A DNA stretch of 6,619 nucleotides from an uncultured Geobacteraceae bacterium. GTDB lineage: Bacteria; Desulfobacterota; Desulfuromonadia; Desulfuromonadales; Geopsychrobacteraceae. This document shows, piece after piece, positions 1 to 5,631 of this stretch (its first letter is position 1; each line of letters opens with the position of its first letter). The notes under the pieces were generated by a model. That model made no database searches. It saw only the letters and a list, made by a program, of their open reading frames with translations, and was not told where the DNA came from. A program made the position numbers and the translations under genes. Location of the stretch: NCBI GenBank assembly GCA_937958075.1, contig CALFFB010000231.1, positions 1 to 6,619 on the forward strand. The letters run 5' to 3'.

Positions 1-24
1 GCTACCGCGAAGCGACAAGCAAGG

Positions 25-53
25 ACTCTAACCAATCACTGAAATTATGTCAA
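25..53 (-). promoter_or_regulatory. Strong sigma70-type promoter P2, facing out of the window
   Basis: On the minus strand a perfect -35 hexamer TTGACA (48-53) is followed after exactly 17 bases by TAGAGT (25-30), which matches four of six positions of the -10 consensus. The bases just upstream of the -35 are almost all A and T (about 54-71), as in an UP element. No coding sequence follows before the window edge. Transcription would start near position 18 and leave the window. The arrangement with P1 resembles tandem rRNA promoters; the driven gene is not visible, so rRNA or tRNA is an inference. Confidence 0.6.
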
Positions 54-77
54 TACAAAAAAACATTTTTTCTTGGT

Positions 78-89
78 GACTGGCCAGTC
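78..89. repeat. 12-base perfect palindrome between P1 and P2
   Basis: GACTGGCCAGTC at 78-89 is a perfect palindrome with no spacer. It lies between the two outward promoters, about 25 bases upstream of the P2 -35 element. It could be a protein-binding operator or a leader stem. Nothing in the sequence names a regulator. Confidence 0.4.
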
Positions 90-102
90 GCCCTCTGCCT
101 TG

Positions 103-119
103 GCTCCGAGCAACGGAGC
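103..119. repeat. Hairpin just downstream of P1
   Basis: Perfect 6-base inverted repeat GCTCCG/CGGAGC (103-108 with 114-119) around a 5-base loop. On the minus strand it sits at or just after the predicted P1 start, so it would form at the extreme 5' end of a P1 transcript. There is no following U-run, so it is not an intrinsic terminator. Confidence 0.5.
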
Positions 120-122
120 GCA

Positions 123-152
123 GTTATATACAACCTGCCGACTGATCGTCAA
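123..152 (-). promoter_or_regulatory. Sigma70-type promoter P1, upstream of P2
   Basis: The minus strand shows TTGACG (147-152) as -35 and TATAAC (123-128) as -10 with an 18-base spacer; the overlapping TATATA (125-130) would give 16. The sequence after the -10 is GC-rich (TGCGCTCC), the kind of discriminator found at stringently controlled stable-RNA promoters. An AT-rich inverted repeat lies immediately upstream and overlaps the -35. The transcript would begin inside or next to a small hairpin at 103-119 and run through P2. Confidence 0.5.
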
Positions 153-176
153 CACTTTTTTTAAGAAAAAAGTGTT
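151..176. repeat. AT-rich inverted repeat, possible tyrS terminator or UP-like element
   Basis: Bases 151-161 pair perfectly with 166-176 (11 base pairs, 4-base loop), made mostly of a T-run facing an A-run. It is the only stem found between the tyrS stop codon and the outward promoters. On the minus strand it is not followed by a U-run, so termination of tyrS would be weak. On the plus strand it is followed by TTCTTTTA. It also overlaps the P1 -35 and supplies AT-rich upstream DNA. Confidence 0.4.
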
Positions 177-227
177 TCTTTTATAAGAAGCTGAAATATC
201 GTCCCTTTGACGTATGTCTCGGGAAAA

Positions 228-1523
228 TCAGACAACCACTTCGATGATCGTGTAATTCTTCTTTCCCTTCTGCACGAGAATGTACGTTTCGCTGATCAGA
301 TCCCCCAAGGCAACCCGATAGTCCGGATCCTCCACCCTGGCCTTGTTCAGACTCAGGCCGTTCCCCTTGATGGTTCGACGCAGCTCACCCTTTGAAGGAA
401 ATGCCCCGGTTCTGGTCGTGAGCAGTTCGACAAGGGAAATCCCTCCTTCGAGTTCAGTCCGATCAATCGTGTAGGTCGGCACCCCCTCAAAGACCGAAAG
501 GAAAGTTGCTTTGTCCAGCCTCGCCAGGGCTTCCGTCGTCGCATTACCGAACAAGATCTGCGAGGCCTCCACCGCCCGGTGATACTCCTCGGCGCCGTGC
601 ACCATGCAGGTCACCTCCTGTGCCAGGCGCTTCTGCAGAGGACGCAGATGGGGCGCGTCCGCCTGCTCCTCAACCAGCGCTGCCACCTCCTGCCGGCTGA
701 GCAGGGTAAAGATCTTGATGTACTTTTCCGCGTCGGCGTCGGACACATTGAGCCAGAACTGATAAAACCTGTAGGGCGTGGTGAGCTTCGGATCGAGCCA
801 GACATTACCACTTTCGGTCTTGCCGAACTTACCGCCATCGGCCTTGGTGATGAGCGGACAGGTCAGGGCATGGGCCTCGCACCCCTCCTTGCGCCGTATC
901 AATTCGGTTCCTGTGGTAATATTCCCCCATTGATCCGATCCACCCATCTGCAGCCTGCAGTTCTTTTCACGAAACAGGTGCAGAAAATCTGTCGCCTGAA
1001 CCAGCTGATAGGTAAACTCGGTAAAGGACAGACCGACCTTCGTCTCTTCTCCCAGCCGCTTTTTGACACTGTCCTTGGCCATCATGTAGTTGACCGTGAT
1101 GTGTTTGCCGATATCACGGATGAAATCCAGAAAACTGAAATCTTTCATCCAGTCATAATTATTGACCAGTTCGGCGGCGTTAGCGGCATCGGACTCAAAA
1201 TCAAGAAATTTTGCCAGCTGTTCTTTCAGGCAGGCCTCATTATGGCGGAGGGTCTGCTCGTCAAGAAGATTGCGTTCAGCCGACTTGCCGGACGGATCAC
1301 CGATCATCCCGGTGGCTCCACCCACCAGAGCGATGGGCTTGTGACCGGCAAGCTGCAAATGCTTGAGCATCATCACGCTGACCAGGTGGCCGATATGCAG
1401 GGAATCGGCCGTCGGATCGATGCCGACATAGGCCGTTGTCATTTCCTTCTGGAGCTGATCTTCCGTCCCCGGCGTCATGTCGTGAATCATGCCGCGCCAG
1501 GCCAATTCTTCTACAAAGTTCAT
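228..1523 (-). CDS. tyrS: Tyrosyl-tRNA synthetase (TyrRS)
   Basis: Attaches tyrosine to tRNA-Tyr using ATP in the cytoplasm; a class I aminoacyl-tRNA synthetase acting as a dimer. The 431-residue length is normal. Seen in the sequence: the ATP-binding HIGH motif at residues 43-46, the GGATGMIGDPSGK segment at 68-80, tyrosine-pocket motifs FTEFTYQLVQATDF (167-180) and GGSDQWGN (194-201), the second catalytic signature as KFGKT (232-236), and a C-terminal S4-like RNA-binding domain (about 361-431). KFGKT rather than KMSKS is a common TyrRS form. The ATG at 1523 fits the family N terminus (MNFVEELAWRG); only a weak GGA precedes it. It is last in the block, 115 bases after ymdB. No T-box leader is visible. 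Confidence 0.97.
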   Translation of the reverse strand: MNFVEELAWRGMIHDMTPGTEDQLQKEMTTAYVGIDPTADSLHIGHLVSVMMLKHLQLAGHKPIALVGGATGMIGDPSGKSAERNLLDEQTLRHNEACLKEQLAKFLDFESDAANAAELVNNYDWMKDFSFLDFIRDIGKHITVNYMMAKDSVKKRLGEETKVGLSFTEFTYQLVQATDFLHLFREKNCRLQMGGSDQWGNITTGTELIRRKEGCEAHALTCPLITKADGGKFGKTESGNVWLDPKLTTPYRFYQFWLNVSDADAEKYIKIFTLLSRQEVAALVEEQADAPHLRPLQKRLAQEVTCMVHGAEEYHRAVEASQILFGNATTEALARLDKATFLSVFEGVPTYTIDRTELEGGISLVELLTTRTGAFPSKGELRRTIKGNGLSLNKARVEDPDYRVALGDLISETYILVQKGKKNYTIIEVVV

Positions 1524-1638
1524 GATGAGTCACTTGTCCATTAGGATTTTTCGGTTATCTTCATGGCGCTGCCACATTCATGGCAACCACACAGGCCGGG
1601 CAAGAACTTTCACAGCCGCAGGCAACACCTGTGCGGCT
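1524..1638 (-). other. ymdB-tyrS intergenic leader with two small hairpins
   Basis: This 115-base gap contains two inverted repeats. One is GCCGCA/TGCGGC (1615-1620 with 1632-1637, 11-base loop). The other is GTTGCCA/TGGCAGC on the minus strand (1581-1587 with 1568-1574, one G-U pair, 6-base loop). Neither has a U-tail, so read-through from ymdB into tyrS is likely. Neither T-box consensus nor a clear promoter was found. The same bases also encode a cysteine-rich stretch in the ymdB frame after its stop codon. Confidence 0.4.
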
Positions 1639-2418
1639 TTACGATTTACATTGAATGCGCTCGATTGCCAGGCAGCGGCCATTTCCTTCATCAATATCCA
1701 GCAGGACCGCACACAACAGGGGAGCTTTTTTGGCAACCTCAAGTCGCACCGGCTGCTGGGTAAGAAAACGCTGCAGGGCAGCCTCTTTCTGGTTGCCGAT
1801 AACGGCATCCTGGCTACCCGTCATCCCCACGTCGGTTAAATAGCCTGTTCCGCCGGCAAGAAGCTGCTCGTCCGCTGTCTGAACATGGGTATGGGTGCCG
1901 ATGACGGCACTGACCCGGCCCTCCAGATAGAACCCGAGGGCTTGTTTTTCACTGGTTGCCTCAGCGTGAAAATCGACGACAACAACAGGCGTCTGCTGCT
2001 TAAGTTCGGCAACCAACTGATCGGCCGCACGAAAGGGGCAATCCAGATTCTTCATAAAAACCCGCCCCTCCAGATTGCAGACACCGACCTTGACACCCCC
2101 GGCCGTAGAAAAAACGCCGGCGCCGCGCCCCGGCAGTCCCGGCGGATAGTTCGCCGGGCGCAAGAGTCTTTTTTCCCGATCAAGAAGCGGCAGAACCTCT
2201 TTTTTGTCCCAGATATGATTGCCCGAGGTCACCACATGCACACCGGCATCAAACAGCTCCTTTAAAACCGGCGGCGTTATGCCGTAGCCTGATGCGGCGT
2301 TTTCTCCGTTGGCAATGACCAGATCAATATAATGACGGTCGATGAGCCGATCAAGATGCTCCGCCAGGGCCCTTCTTCCGGCGCGTCCGACGACATCACC
2401 GATAAACAGAATTTTCAC
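1639..2418 (-). CDS. ymdB: YmdB-family metallophosphoesterase (TIGR00282 type)
   Basis: A dinuclear-metal phosphoesterase of the calcineurin-like fold. The Bacillus subtilis homologue hydrolyses 2',3'-cyclic AMP and affects motility and biofilm decisions; the role here is inferred. The 259 residues cover the whole domain. The expected metal ligands are all visible: D8 in FIGDVVG, E39-N40 in NGENAASG, N67-H68 in SGNHIWD, H151 in DFHAE, and H176 and H178 in GTHTHVQ. The start is GTG at 2418: an in-frame TAG lies directly before it, the family start MKILFIGD follows, and GGGAG stands 6 bases upstream. It lies 64 bases after rny, its usual neighbour in Firmicutes too, which suggests a link to RNA turnover. 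Stop is TAA. Confidence 0.93.
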   Translation of the reverse strand: MKILFIGDVVGRAGRRALAEHLDRLIDRHYIDLVIANGENAASGYGITPPVLKELFDAGVHVVTSGNHIWDKKEVLPLLDREKRLLRPANYPPGLPGRGAGVFSTAGGVKVGVCNLEGRVFMKNLDCPFRAADQLVAELKQQTPVVVVDFHAEATSEKQALGFYLEGRVSAVIGTHTHVQTADEQLLAGGTGYLTDVGMTGSQDAVIGNQKEAALQRFLTQQPVRLEVAKKAPLLCAVLLDIDEGNGRCLAIERIQCKS

Positions 2419-2424
2419 CTACAG

Positions 2425-2429
2425 CTCCC
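2425..2429 (-). promoter_or_regulatory. Ribosome binding site of ymdB (decides the GTG start)
   Basis: GGGAG on the minus strand stands 6 bases before the GTG at 2416-2418. With the TAG immediately upstream of that codon, it fixes GTG as the start. Confidence 0.6.
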
Positions 2430-2482
2430 GTCCGCCGGTTATCGGCACTCATGCAAACAGCATCTCATCATTTACCCTGTAT

Positions 2483-4048
2483 CTATTTGGCATACTCGAC
2501 GGCCCGCGTTTCGCGGATCACATTGACACGGATCTGTCCGGGATAGGTCATCTCCTGCTCGATTTTTTTAGCAATATCTTTCGCCAGTACGTGGGAATAA
2601 TCGTCAGACACCTCGTCGCTTGCCACCATGACCCGAATTTCGCGCCCGGCCTGAATAGCAAAGCACCCGGTTACCCCGCTGAAAGAAGTGCCGATCTGCT
2701 CCAGATCGCGCAACCTCTTGACATAGGTCTCCAGGGTTTCCCGTCGCGCGCCGGGGCGGGCCCCGGACAAGGAATCGGCGGCCTGAACCAGAATAGCGAG
2801 CACGGTTTCCGGTTTTTCGTCTTCATGGTGAGCCATGATGGCGTGTACGATAGCCGGCGACTCGCCATACTTCCGGGCGATTTCACCCCCATTGACGGCG
2901 TGGGAACCCTCCAGTTCATGGCTGACCGCCTTGCCGATATCGTGGAGCAGGGCGGCGCGTTTTGCCTGCTTGACATTGACGCCGAGTTCGGCCGCCATCA
3001 TGCCGCATAAAAAGGCCATTTCAATGGAATGGACGAGGATGTTCTGGCCGTAGGACGTCCGGTACTTGAGCATCCCCAGCAGCTTGACGATTTCCGGGTG
3101 GATGCCGTGCACGCCGACATCAAAGGTGGCCTGTTCACCGGCCTGGCGAATCTCCTCGTCGACTTCTTCCTGCGCCTTGGTCACCAGCTCTTCGATGCGG
3201 GCGGGATGAATACGACCATCAGCAATGAGCCGCTCCAGAGCAATCCGTGCCACTTCCCGACGCACCGGATTAAAACCGGAAATAACCACGGCCTCCGGAG
3301 TGTCATCGATAATCAGGTCGATCCCGGTTGCCGCCTCGATGGCACGGATGTTACGCCCCTCACGGCCGATGATCCGCCCCTTCATCTCGTCGGACGGCAA
3401 CGGCACCACACTGACGGTCTTTTCCGCGACAAAATCGCCGGCATAGCGCTGAATCGCCAGGGCCATAATCTTTTTCGCCTTCTTGTCGGCAGCTTCAAGA
3501 GCCTCATCCTCGATGCGCTTGATGCTTTTCGCCGCGTCATGACGGGCCTCACTCAACATCCCCTCGATCAGCTGCTGCTTGGCCTGCTCCTGGGTCAAGC
3601 TCGCGATCTCCTCTAGCTTTCGGGTCTGCTGCTGGCACAGGCCCGCAACCTCTTCCGTCTTCTGCTTCAACGCCCCCTCTTCCTGACGGAGCTGGGCTTC
3701 TTTGGCCGTCAGCTCTTCACTACGCCTTTCCAGATGGTCGTGCTTGCGATCGAGGTTTTCCTCCTTTTGCTGCAGGCGGTTCTCACTGGCATGGATCTCC
3801 TTGCGCAGCTCGCGCATCTCCTTTTCCCAGTCGGTCTTGGCCTGCAACACCAGGTCCTTGGCCTGGATAATGGCTTCCTTGCGTATGGTCTCCGCTTCCT
3901 TGTTCGCGTCGCTGACCACCTTTTCCGCCTCAACCCTGGCATTGTTCATTGCCGATTCTGACAGTTTACGCCGCAAAAACATCCCGAGAAAGATCCCGGC
4001 AGCAAGCGCCAATAACACTAAAATTGTTGAAATGATCTCTGTCTGCAT
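2483..4048 (-). CDS. rny: Ribonuclease Y
   Basis: Membrane-anchored endoribonuclease that makes initiating cuts in mRNA decay. The 521 residues match the family length. Domains in order: one N-terminal membrane segment (about residues 5-25) followed by a basic RRK; a long charged coiled coil (about 30-200); a KH RNA-binding domain with GRIIGREGRN at 224-233; and an HD domain whose metal-binding HD pair is H369-D370 in AALLHDIGKA. The tail VNVIRETRAVEYAK is typical. The ATG at 4048 has a strong AGGGGAGGG 8 bases upstream. It starts 25 bases after the cyclo-ligase stop, so the two are probably co-transcribed. Proteobacteria with RNase E often lack RNase Y, so its presence helps place the organism. 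Confidence 0.97.
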   Translation of the reverse strand: MQTEIISTILVLLALAAGIFLGMFLRRKLSESAMNNARVEAEKVVSDANKEAETIRKEAIIQAKDLVLQAKTDWEKEMRELRKEIHASENRLQQKEENLDRKHDHLERRSEELTAKEAQLRQEEGALKQKTEEVAGLCQQQTRKLEEIASLTQEQAKQQLIEGMLSEARHDAAKSIKRIEDEALEAADKKAKKIMALAIQRYAGDFVAEKTVSVVPLPSDEMKGRIIGREGRNIRAIEAATGIDLIIDDTPEAVVISGFNPVRREVARIALERLIADGRIHPARIEELVTKAQEEVDEEIRQAGEQATFDVGVHGIHPEIVKLLGMLKYRTSYGQNILVHSIEMAFLCGMMAAELGVNVKQAKRAALLHDIGKAVSHELEGSHAVNGGEIARKYGESPAIVHAIMAHHEDEKPETVLAILVQAADSLSGARPGARRETLETYVKRLRDLEQIGTSFSGVTGCFAIQAGREIRVMVASDEVSDDYSHVLAKDIAKKIEQEMTYPGQIRVNVIRETRAVEYAK

Positions 4049-4056
4049 AAGTTGAT

Positions 4057-4065
4057 CCCTCCCCT
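4057..4065 (-). promoter_or_regulatory. Strong ribosome binding site of rny
   Basis: AGGGGAGGG on the minus strand, 8 bases before the rny ATG. It fills much of the 25-base gap after the cyclo-ligase stop codon and is the best Shine-Dalgarno match in the window, suggesting high translation of RNase Y. Confidence 0.75.
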
Positions 4066-4073
4066 TTCAGGGT

Positions 4074-4652
4074 CTATGTGAAATCTGTCACACTCTCGTG
4101 ACAGGAGTTGACGGATGACTCGGTAACAAGCCAGTCCAGGCGCCGATCATGGGGTTCCTGCGGAACCGCAGCGCAAACCTGAAAATCGTAGCACAAGCCT
4201 ACAGCCAGGACGCCGGCGGCGACGTCCGCCAGATACCGGTCGTAATACCCTCGACCATAGCCAAGGCGAAACCCTTGCACATCAAAGGCAAGGCCCGGCA
4301 CCAGAAGCACGTCGATCACCCCATCAAGGCGGGGCGCTGCCGGCAGCGGCTCCGGTATGGAAAAACGTCCAGGGCGCAGAGCCTCCGGCGAAGCAACCTC
4401 GCCGAACACCAATGTCTGCCCGGCAACCCGCGGGTAGCAGATTCTCTTTCCGGCTTCAACAGCGGCAGCAGCGATCTTCTCCGTAGCGATTTCCTGATGT
4501 ACCGGACTGTACAGAGCCAGAACCCGCGCCCTTCGAAAAACATCAGAGGCGATAAAATTCCGCTGCGCGCGGCAGCTCAGCACGCTGACATCGGCAGCCG
4601 ACAGTGCCCGCCGGGACTGAAGCATGTTTTGACGGATGAGGCTTTTGTTCAT
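4074..4652 (-). CDS. ygfA: 5-formyltetrahydrofolate cyclo-ligase (5,10-methenyl-THF synthetase)
   Basis: Converts 5-formyltetrahydrofolate to 5,10-methenyltetrahydrofolate with ATP, returning a stored folate to one-carbon metabolism in the cytoplasm. The 192 residues are normal for the family. Visible signatures: the basic N-terminal helix SLIRQNMLQSRRAL (4-17), ALYSPVHQEIAT (46-57) with the folate/ATP-site glutamate, KRICYPRV (69-76), and the glycine-rich phosphate-binding RLGYGRGYYDRYL (129-141), followed by HDRRLDWLVTE. The ATG at 4652 is forced because TAA directly precedes it in frame; no good Shine-Dalgarno is seen. It lies downstream of zapA, as in many Proteobacteria where 6S RNA and this gene are joined, and 25 bases before rny. 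The last codons include a 7-base-pair hairpin. Confidence 0.94.
   Translation of the reverse strand: MNKSLIRQNMLQSRRALSAADVSVLSCRAQRNFIASDVFRRARVLALYSPVHQEIATEKIAAAAVEAGKRICYPRVAGQTLVFGEVASPEALRPGRFSIPEPLPAAPRLDGVIDVLLVPGLAFDVQGFRLGYGRGYYDRYLADVAAGVLAVGLCYDFQVCAAVPQEPHDRRLDWLVTESSVNSCHESVTDFT
4085..4104. repeat. Hairpin inside the 3' end of the cyclo-ligase gene
   Basis: CTGTCAC and GTGACAG (4085-4091 with 4098-4104) form a perfect 7-base-pair stem with a 6-base loop, spanning the last codons of the cyclo-ligase just before rny. No U-run follows, so it is not a terminator. It might mark an mRNA processing point, or be chance. Confidence 0.4.
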
Positions 4653-4772
4653 TTACCGACGCATCCATGGGCAGTCAGCGAGAAATGCGAAAATCGTCAA
4701 GACAAGCGAAAAAAGGAATGAACCCGGAGACAGGCGCAAACTGGACAGGAAGTGGTTATTAACTGTTTGCAG

Positions 4773-4806
4773 GCTGCTGAAACATTACCTCAGATATTTC
4801 AACAGC
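4773..4806 (-). repeat. Imperfect inverted repeat in the leader of the cyclo-ligase gene
   Basis: On the minus strand GCTGTTGAAA (4797-4806) pairs with TTTCAGCAGC (4773-4782) over 10 base pairs with one G-U pair and a 14-base loop. The G-U becomes an A-C mismatch on the other strand, so if functional it works as RNA made from the minus strand. No U-tail follows. It lies about 120 bases before the cyclo-ligase start codon. Confidence 0.4.
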
Positions 4807-4944
4807 GGATCAGCTCCATTTACCGTACGATACGAGCAGACCGCAGACGCGGGAATCGATCTGTCCTGGCAGTGCACAAAACACGCTATACCGCACCATT
4901 TAAAAAGACCTGACAAACACATATAAACCACGACGTCACTAACA

Positions 4945-4966
4945 TCCGACAACACAGCCCGTCGGA
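4945..4966 (-). repeat. Stem-loop inside the candidate RNA
   Basis: TCCGAC (4945-4950) and GTCGGA (4961-4966) form a perfect 6-base-pair stem around a 10-base loop. On the minus strand two G-U pairs could extend it. It could be the apical hairpin of the candidate RNA. Confidence 0.45.
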
Positions 4967-4999
4967 CAGCACGTTAACCTGTCTGTTCCCCACACTTAT

Positions 5000-5047
5000 C
5001 CAGGCCGGCCGGCCATCACCGGCTCCTGGCGCAAACAACCTCGCCAG
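5000..5047 (-). repeat. Two overlapping, mutually exclusive GC-rich stems
   Basis: Stem A pairs CTGGCG (5026-5031) with CGCCAG (5042-5047), loop 10. Stem B pairs CCAGG (5000-5004) with CCTGG (5025-5029) and continues inward as GCCGG (5008-5012) with CCGGC (5019-5023), loop 6. Bases 5026-5029 belong to both, so the outer part of B and stem A cannot form together. No U-run follows. Confidence 0.5.
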
Positions 5048-5075
5048 CTTCCTCTAAAACCTCAGCCAAGGGGCA

Positions 5076-5105
5076 ATAGTACACCTTCATTGTCCTCATT
5101 AGCAA
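5076..5105 (-). promoter_or_regulatory. Putative promoter of the zapA-downstream RNA
   Basis: Minus-strand TTGCTA (5100-5105) overlaps the zapA stop codon and is followed after 18 bases by TACTAT (5076-5081). Each hexamer matches four of six consensus bases. The start would fall near 5069, just before the cluster of stems. The match is moderate and could be chance. Confidence 0.35.
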
Positions 5106-5392
5106 CTGAAATTATCGTCCAAAACCGCCTGAATCTCAGCTTCCATCTGACGGAGACGCGCTTCCAGTTCTTTTTCTGTGGCCTGCTGTTGTTCCCTGCT
5201 GCGCAAATAGTCCCCGGCCAAATTCAACAGGGTCAGAATCATCAGATCAACACTGTCCACCGACCTGTCCCGAGCTGTTTCCGCAAGTTTTTTCTCAACA
5301 AAGGCCACCACCTTGTGAATCTGTTCTTCCGATTCCTGGCTGCGCAAGGTGTAAGAGCGCCCCTGAATTTTCAGATTGATGAGTGAACCCAT
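5099..5392 (-). CDS. zapA: Cell division protein ZapA
   Basis: ZapA binds FtsZ and bundles its filaments at the division ring. The 97-residue protein has the family layout: an N-terminal beta segment with the family-like INLKIQGRSYTLRSQESEE (5-23), a helix HKVVAFVEKKL (26-36), the conserved middle VDLMILTLLNLAGDYL (48-63), and a C-terminal coiled-coil helix rich in E, Q and R (about 64-92). The ATG at 5392 directly follows the TAA of the ZapB-like gene (TAAATG), so the two are translationally adjacent and surely co-transcribed. The following 446-base gap before the cyclo-ligase suggests that the operon ends or a new transcript begins after zapA. Confidence 0.9.
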   Translation of the reverse strand: MGSLINLKIQGRSYTLRSQESEEQIHKVVAFVEKKLAETARDRSVDSVDLMILTLLNLAGDYLRSREQQQATEKELEARLRQMEAEIQAVLDDNFSC

Positions 5393-5578
5393 TTATTGCT
5401 CCCCGTCAGGCACATCATCCAGGCGTTGCAGTATTCGGTCGATTTCCGCCACCAGACAGCTGCGTTCTTCCTGCCAGCGTGTCCTTTCCTCAAGCAGTTC
5501 ATGGTGATGCGCCCGCAGATCGCGGTACTGCCTGACCAGGCGCTCCAGCAATCCCTCCAGCTCAGTCAGCCTCTGCAT
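5393..5578 (-). CDS. Small coiled-coil protein, ZapB-like
   Basis: Encodes a short, highly charged helix with heptad-like leucines (LTELEGLLERLVRQYRDL, then HHHELLEERTRWQEERSCL and IDRILQRL); no membrane segment or enzyme motif. Its size and place directly before zapA suggest a ZapB-type Z-ring accessory factor, but such short coiled coils are weakly diagnostic. I chose the ATG at 5578 (61 residues) because AAGGGG stands 5 bases upstream (5584-5589). An in-frame ATG at 5620 would add 14 residues (MTHKPSSPVGEGDK) and begin 11 bases after the ftsY stop with only a poor Shine-Dalgarno. Stop TAA abuts the zapA ATG. Confidence 0.72.
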   Translation of the reverse strand: MQRLTELEGLLERLVRQYRDLRAHHHELLEERTRWQEERSCLVAEIDRILQRLDDVPDGEQ

Positions 5579-5583
5579 CTTAT

Positions 5584-5589
5584 CCCCTT
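5584..5589 (-). promoter_or_regulatory. Ribosome binding site favouring the inner start of the ZapB-like gene
   Basis: AAGGGG on the minus strand, 5 bases before the ATG at 5578. The competing upstream ATG at 5620 has nothing comparable. This decides the start used here. Confidence 0.45.
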
Positions 5590-5631
5590 CGCCAACAGGC
5601 GATGATGGTTTGTGGGTCATAAAACATTGCT

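Larger units (their letters stand above)
4900..5070 (-). ncRNA. ssrS: Candidate small structured RNA, possibly 6S RNA (boundaries approximate)
   Basis: 6S RNA binds sigma70 RNA polymerase by mimicking an open promoter, and in many Proteobacteria ssrS sits between zapA and ygfA, exactly this position and strand. Support from the sequence: a promoter-like pair at 5076-5105, several stems in the next 170 bases, a short T-run at 4902-4906 as a possible 3' end, and a length near the usual 180. The first bases (CTGAGG, then GGAGCCGG) loosely recall the 5' half of known 6S RNAs. I could not derive the long rod with a central bubble, nor a closing stem, so identity rests mainly on gene order. A different leader RNA is the main alternative. 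Confidence 0.4.
4653..5098 (-). other. Gene-free zapA to cyclo-ligase interval, 446 bases
   Basis: No convincing protein gene is visible on either strand. The stretch holds, in minus-strand order, a promoter-like pair overlapping the end of zapA, a cluster of GC-rich stems (5000-5047), a stem at 4945-4966, a T-run at 4902-4906, and an inverted repeat at 4773-4806. The remaining 120 bases before the cyclo-ligase start show no clear signal. The position between zapA and ygfA is the classic site of 6S RNA. Confidence 0.6.

Noticed and set aside
1..206. tRNA or rRNA gene inside the left edge
   Set aside because: No cloverleaf, CCA end or conserved rRNA segment; the stretch is promoter DNA.
579..1544. 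Long plus-strand open frame of 321 codons opposite tyrS
   Set aside because: It lies entirely antisense to a tyrS gene with all catalytic motifs, and its translation has no recognisable domain.
1524..1638. T-box or tyrosine-responsive leader before tyrS
   Set aside because: No T-box core sequence, no terminator stem with U-run, and the gap is too short.
3029..3616. Plus-strand open frame of 195 codons opposite rny
   Set aside because: Antisense shadow of the KH and coiled-coil part of RNase Y; no family features.
4149..4721. Plus-strand open frame of 190 codons opposite the cyclo-ligase
   Set aside because: Overlaps a complete cyclo-ligase gene on the other strand and has no domain-like composition.
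4636..4926. Plus-strand open frame of 96 codons reaching into the zapA downstream gap
   Set aside because: Low-complexity basic translation, no ribosome binding site, and it covers inverted repeats better explained as RNA structure.
4653..5098. Cyclic-di-GMP (GEMM) riboswitch, RNase P RNA or cobalamin riboswitch
   Set aside because: The conserved cores of these RNAs were not found on either strand; only short fragments resemble them.
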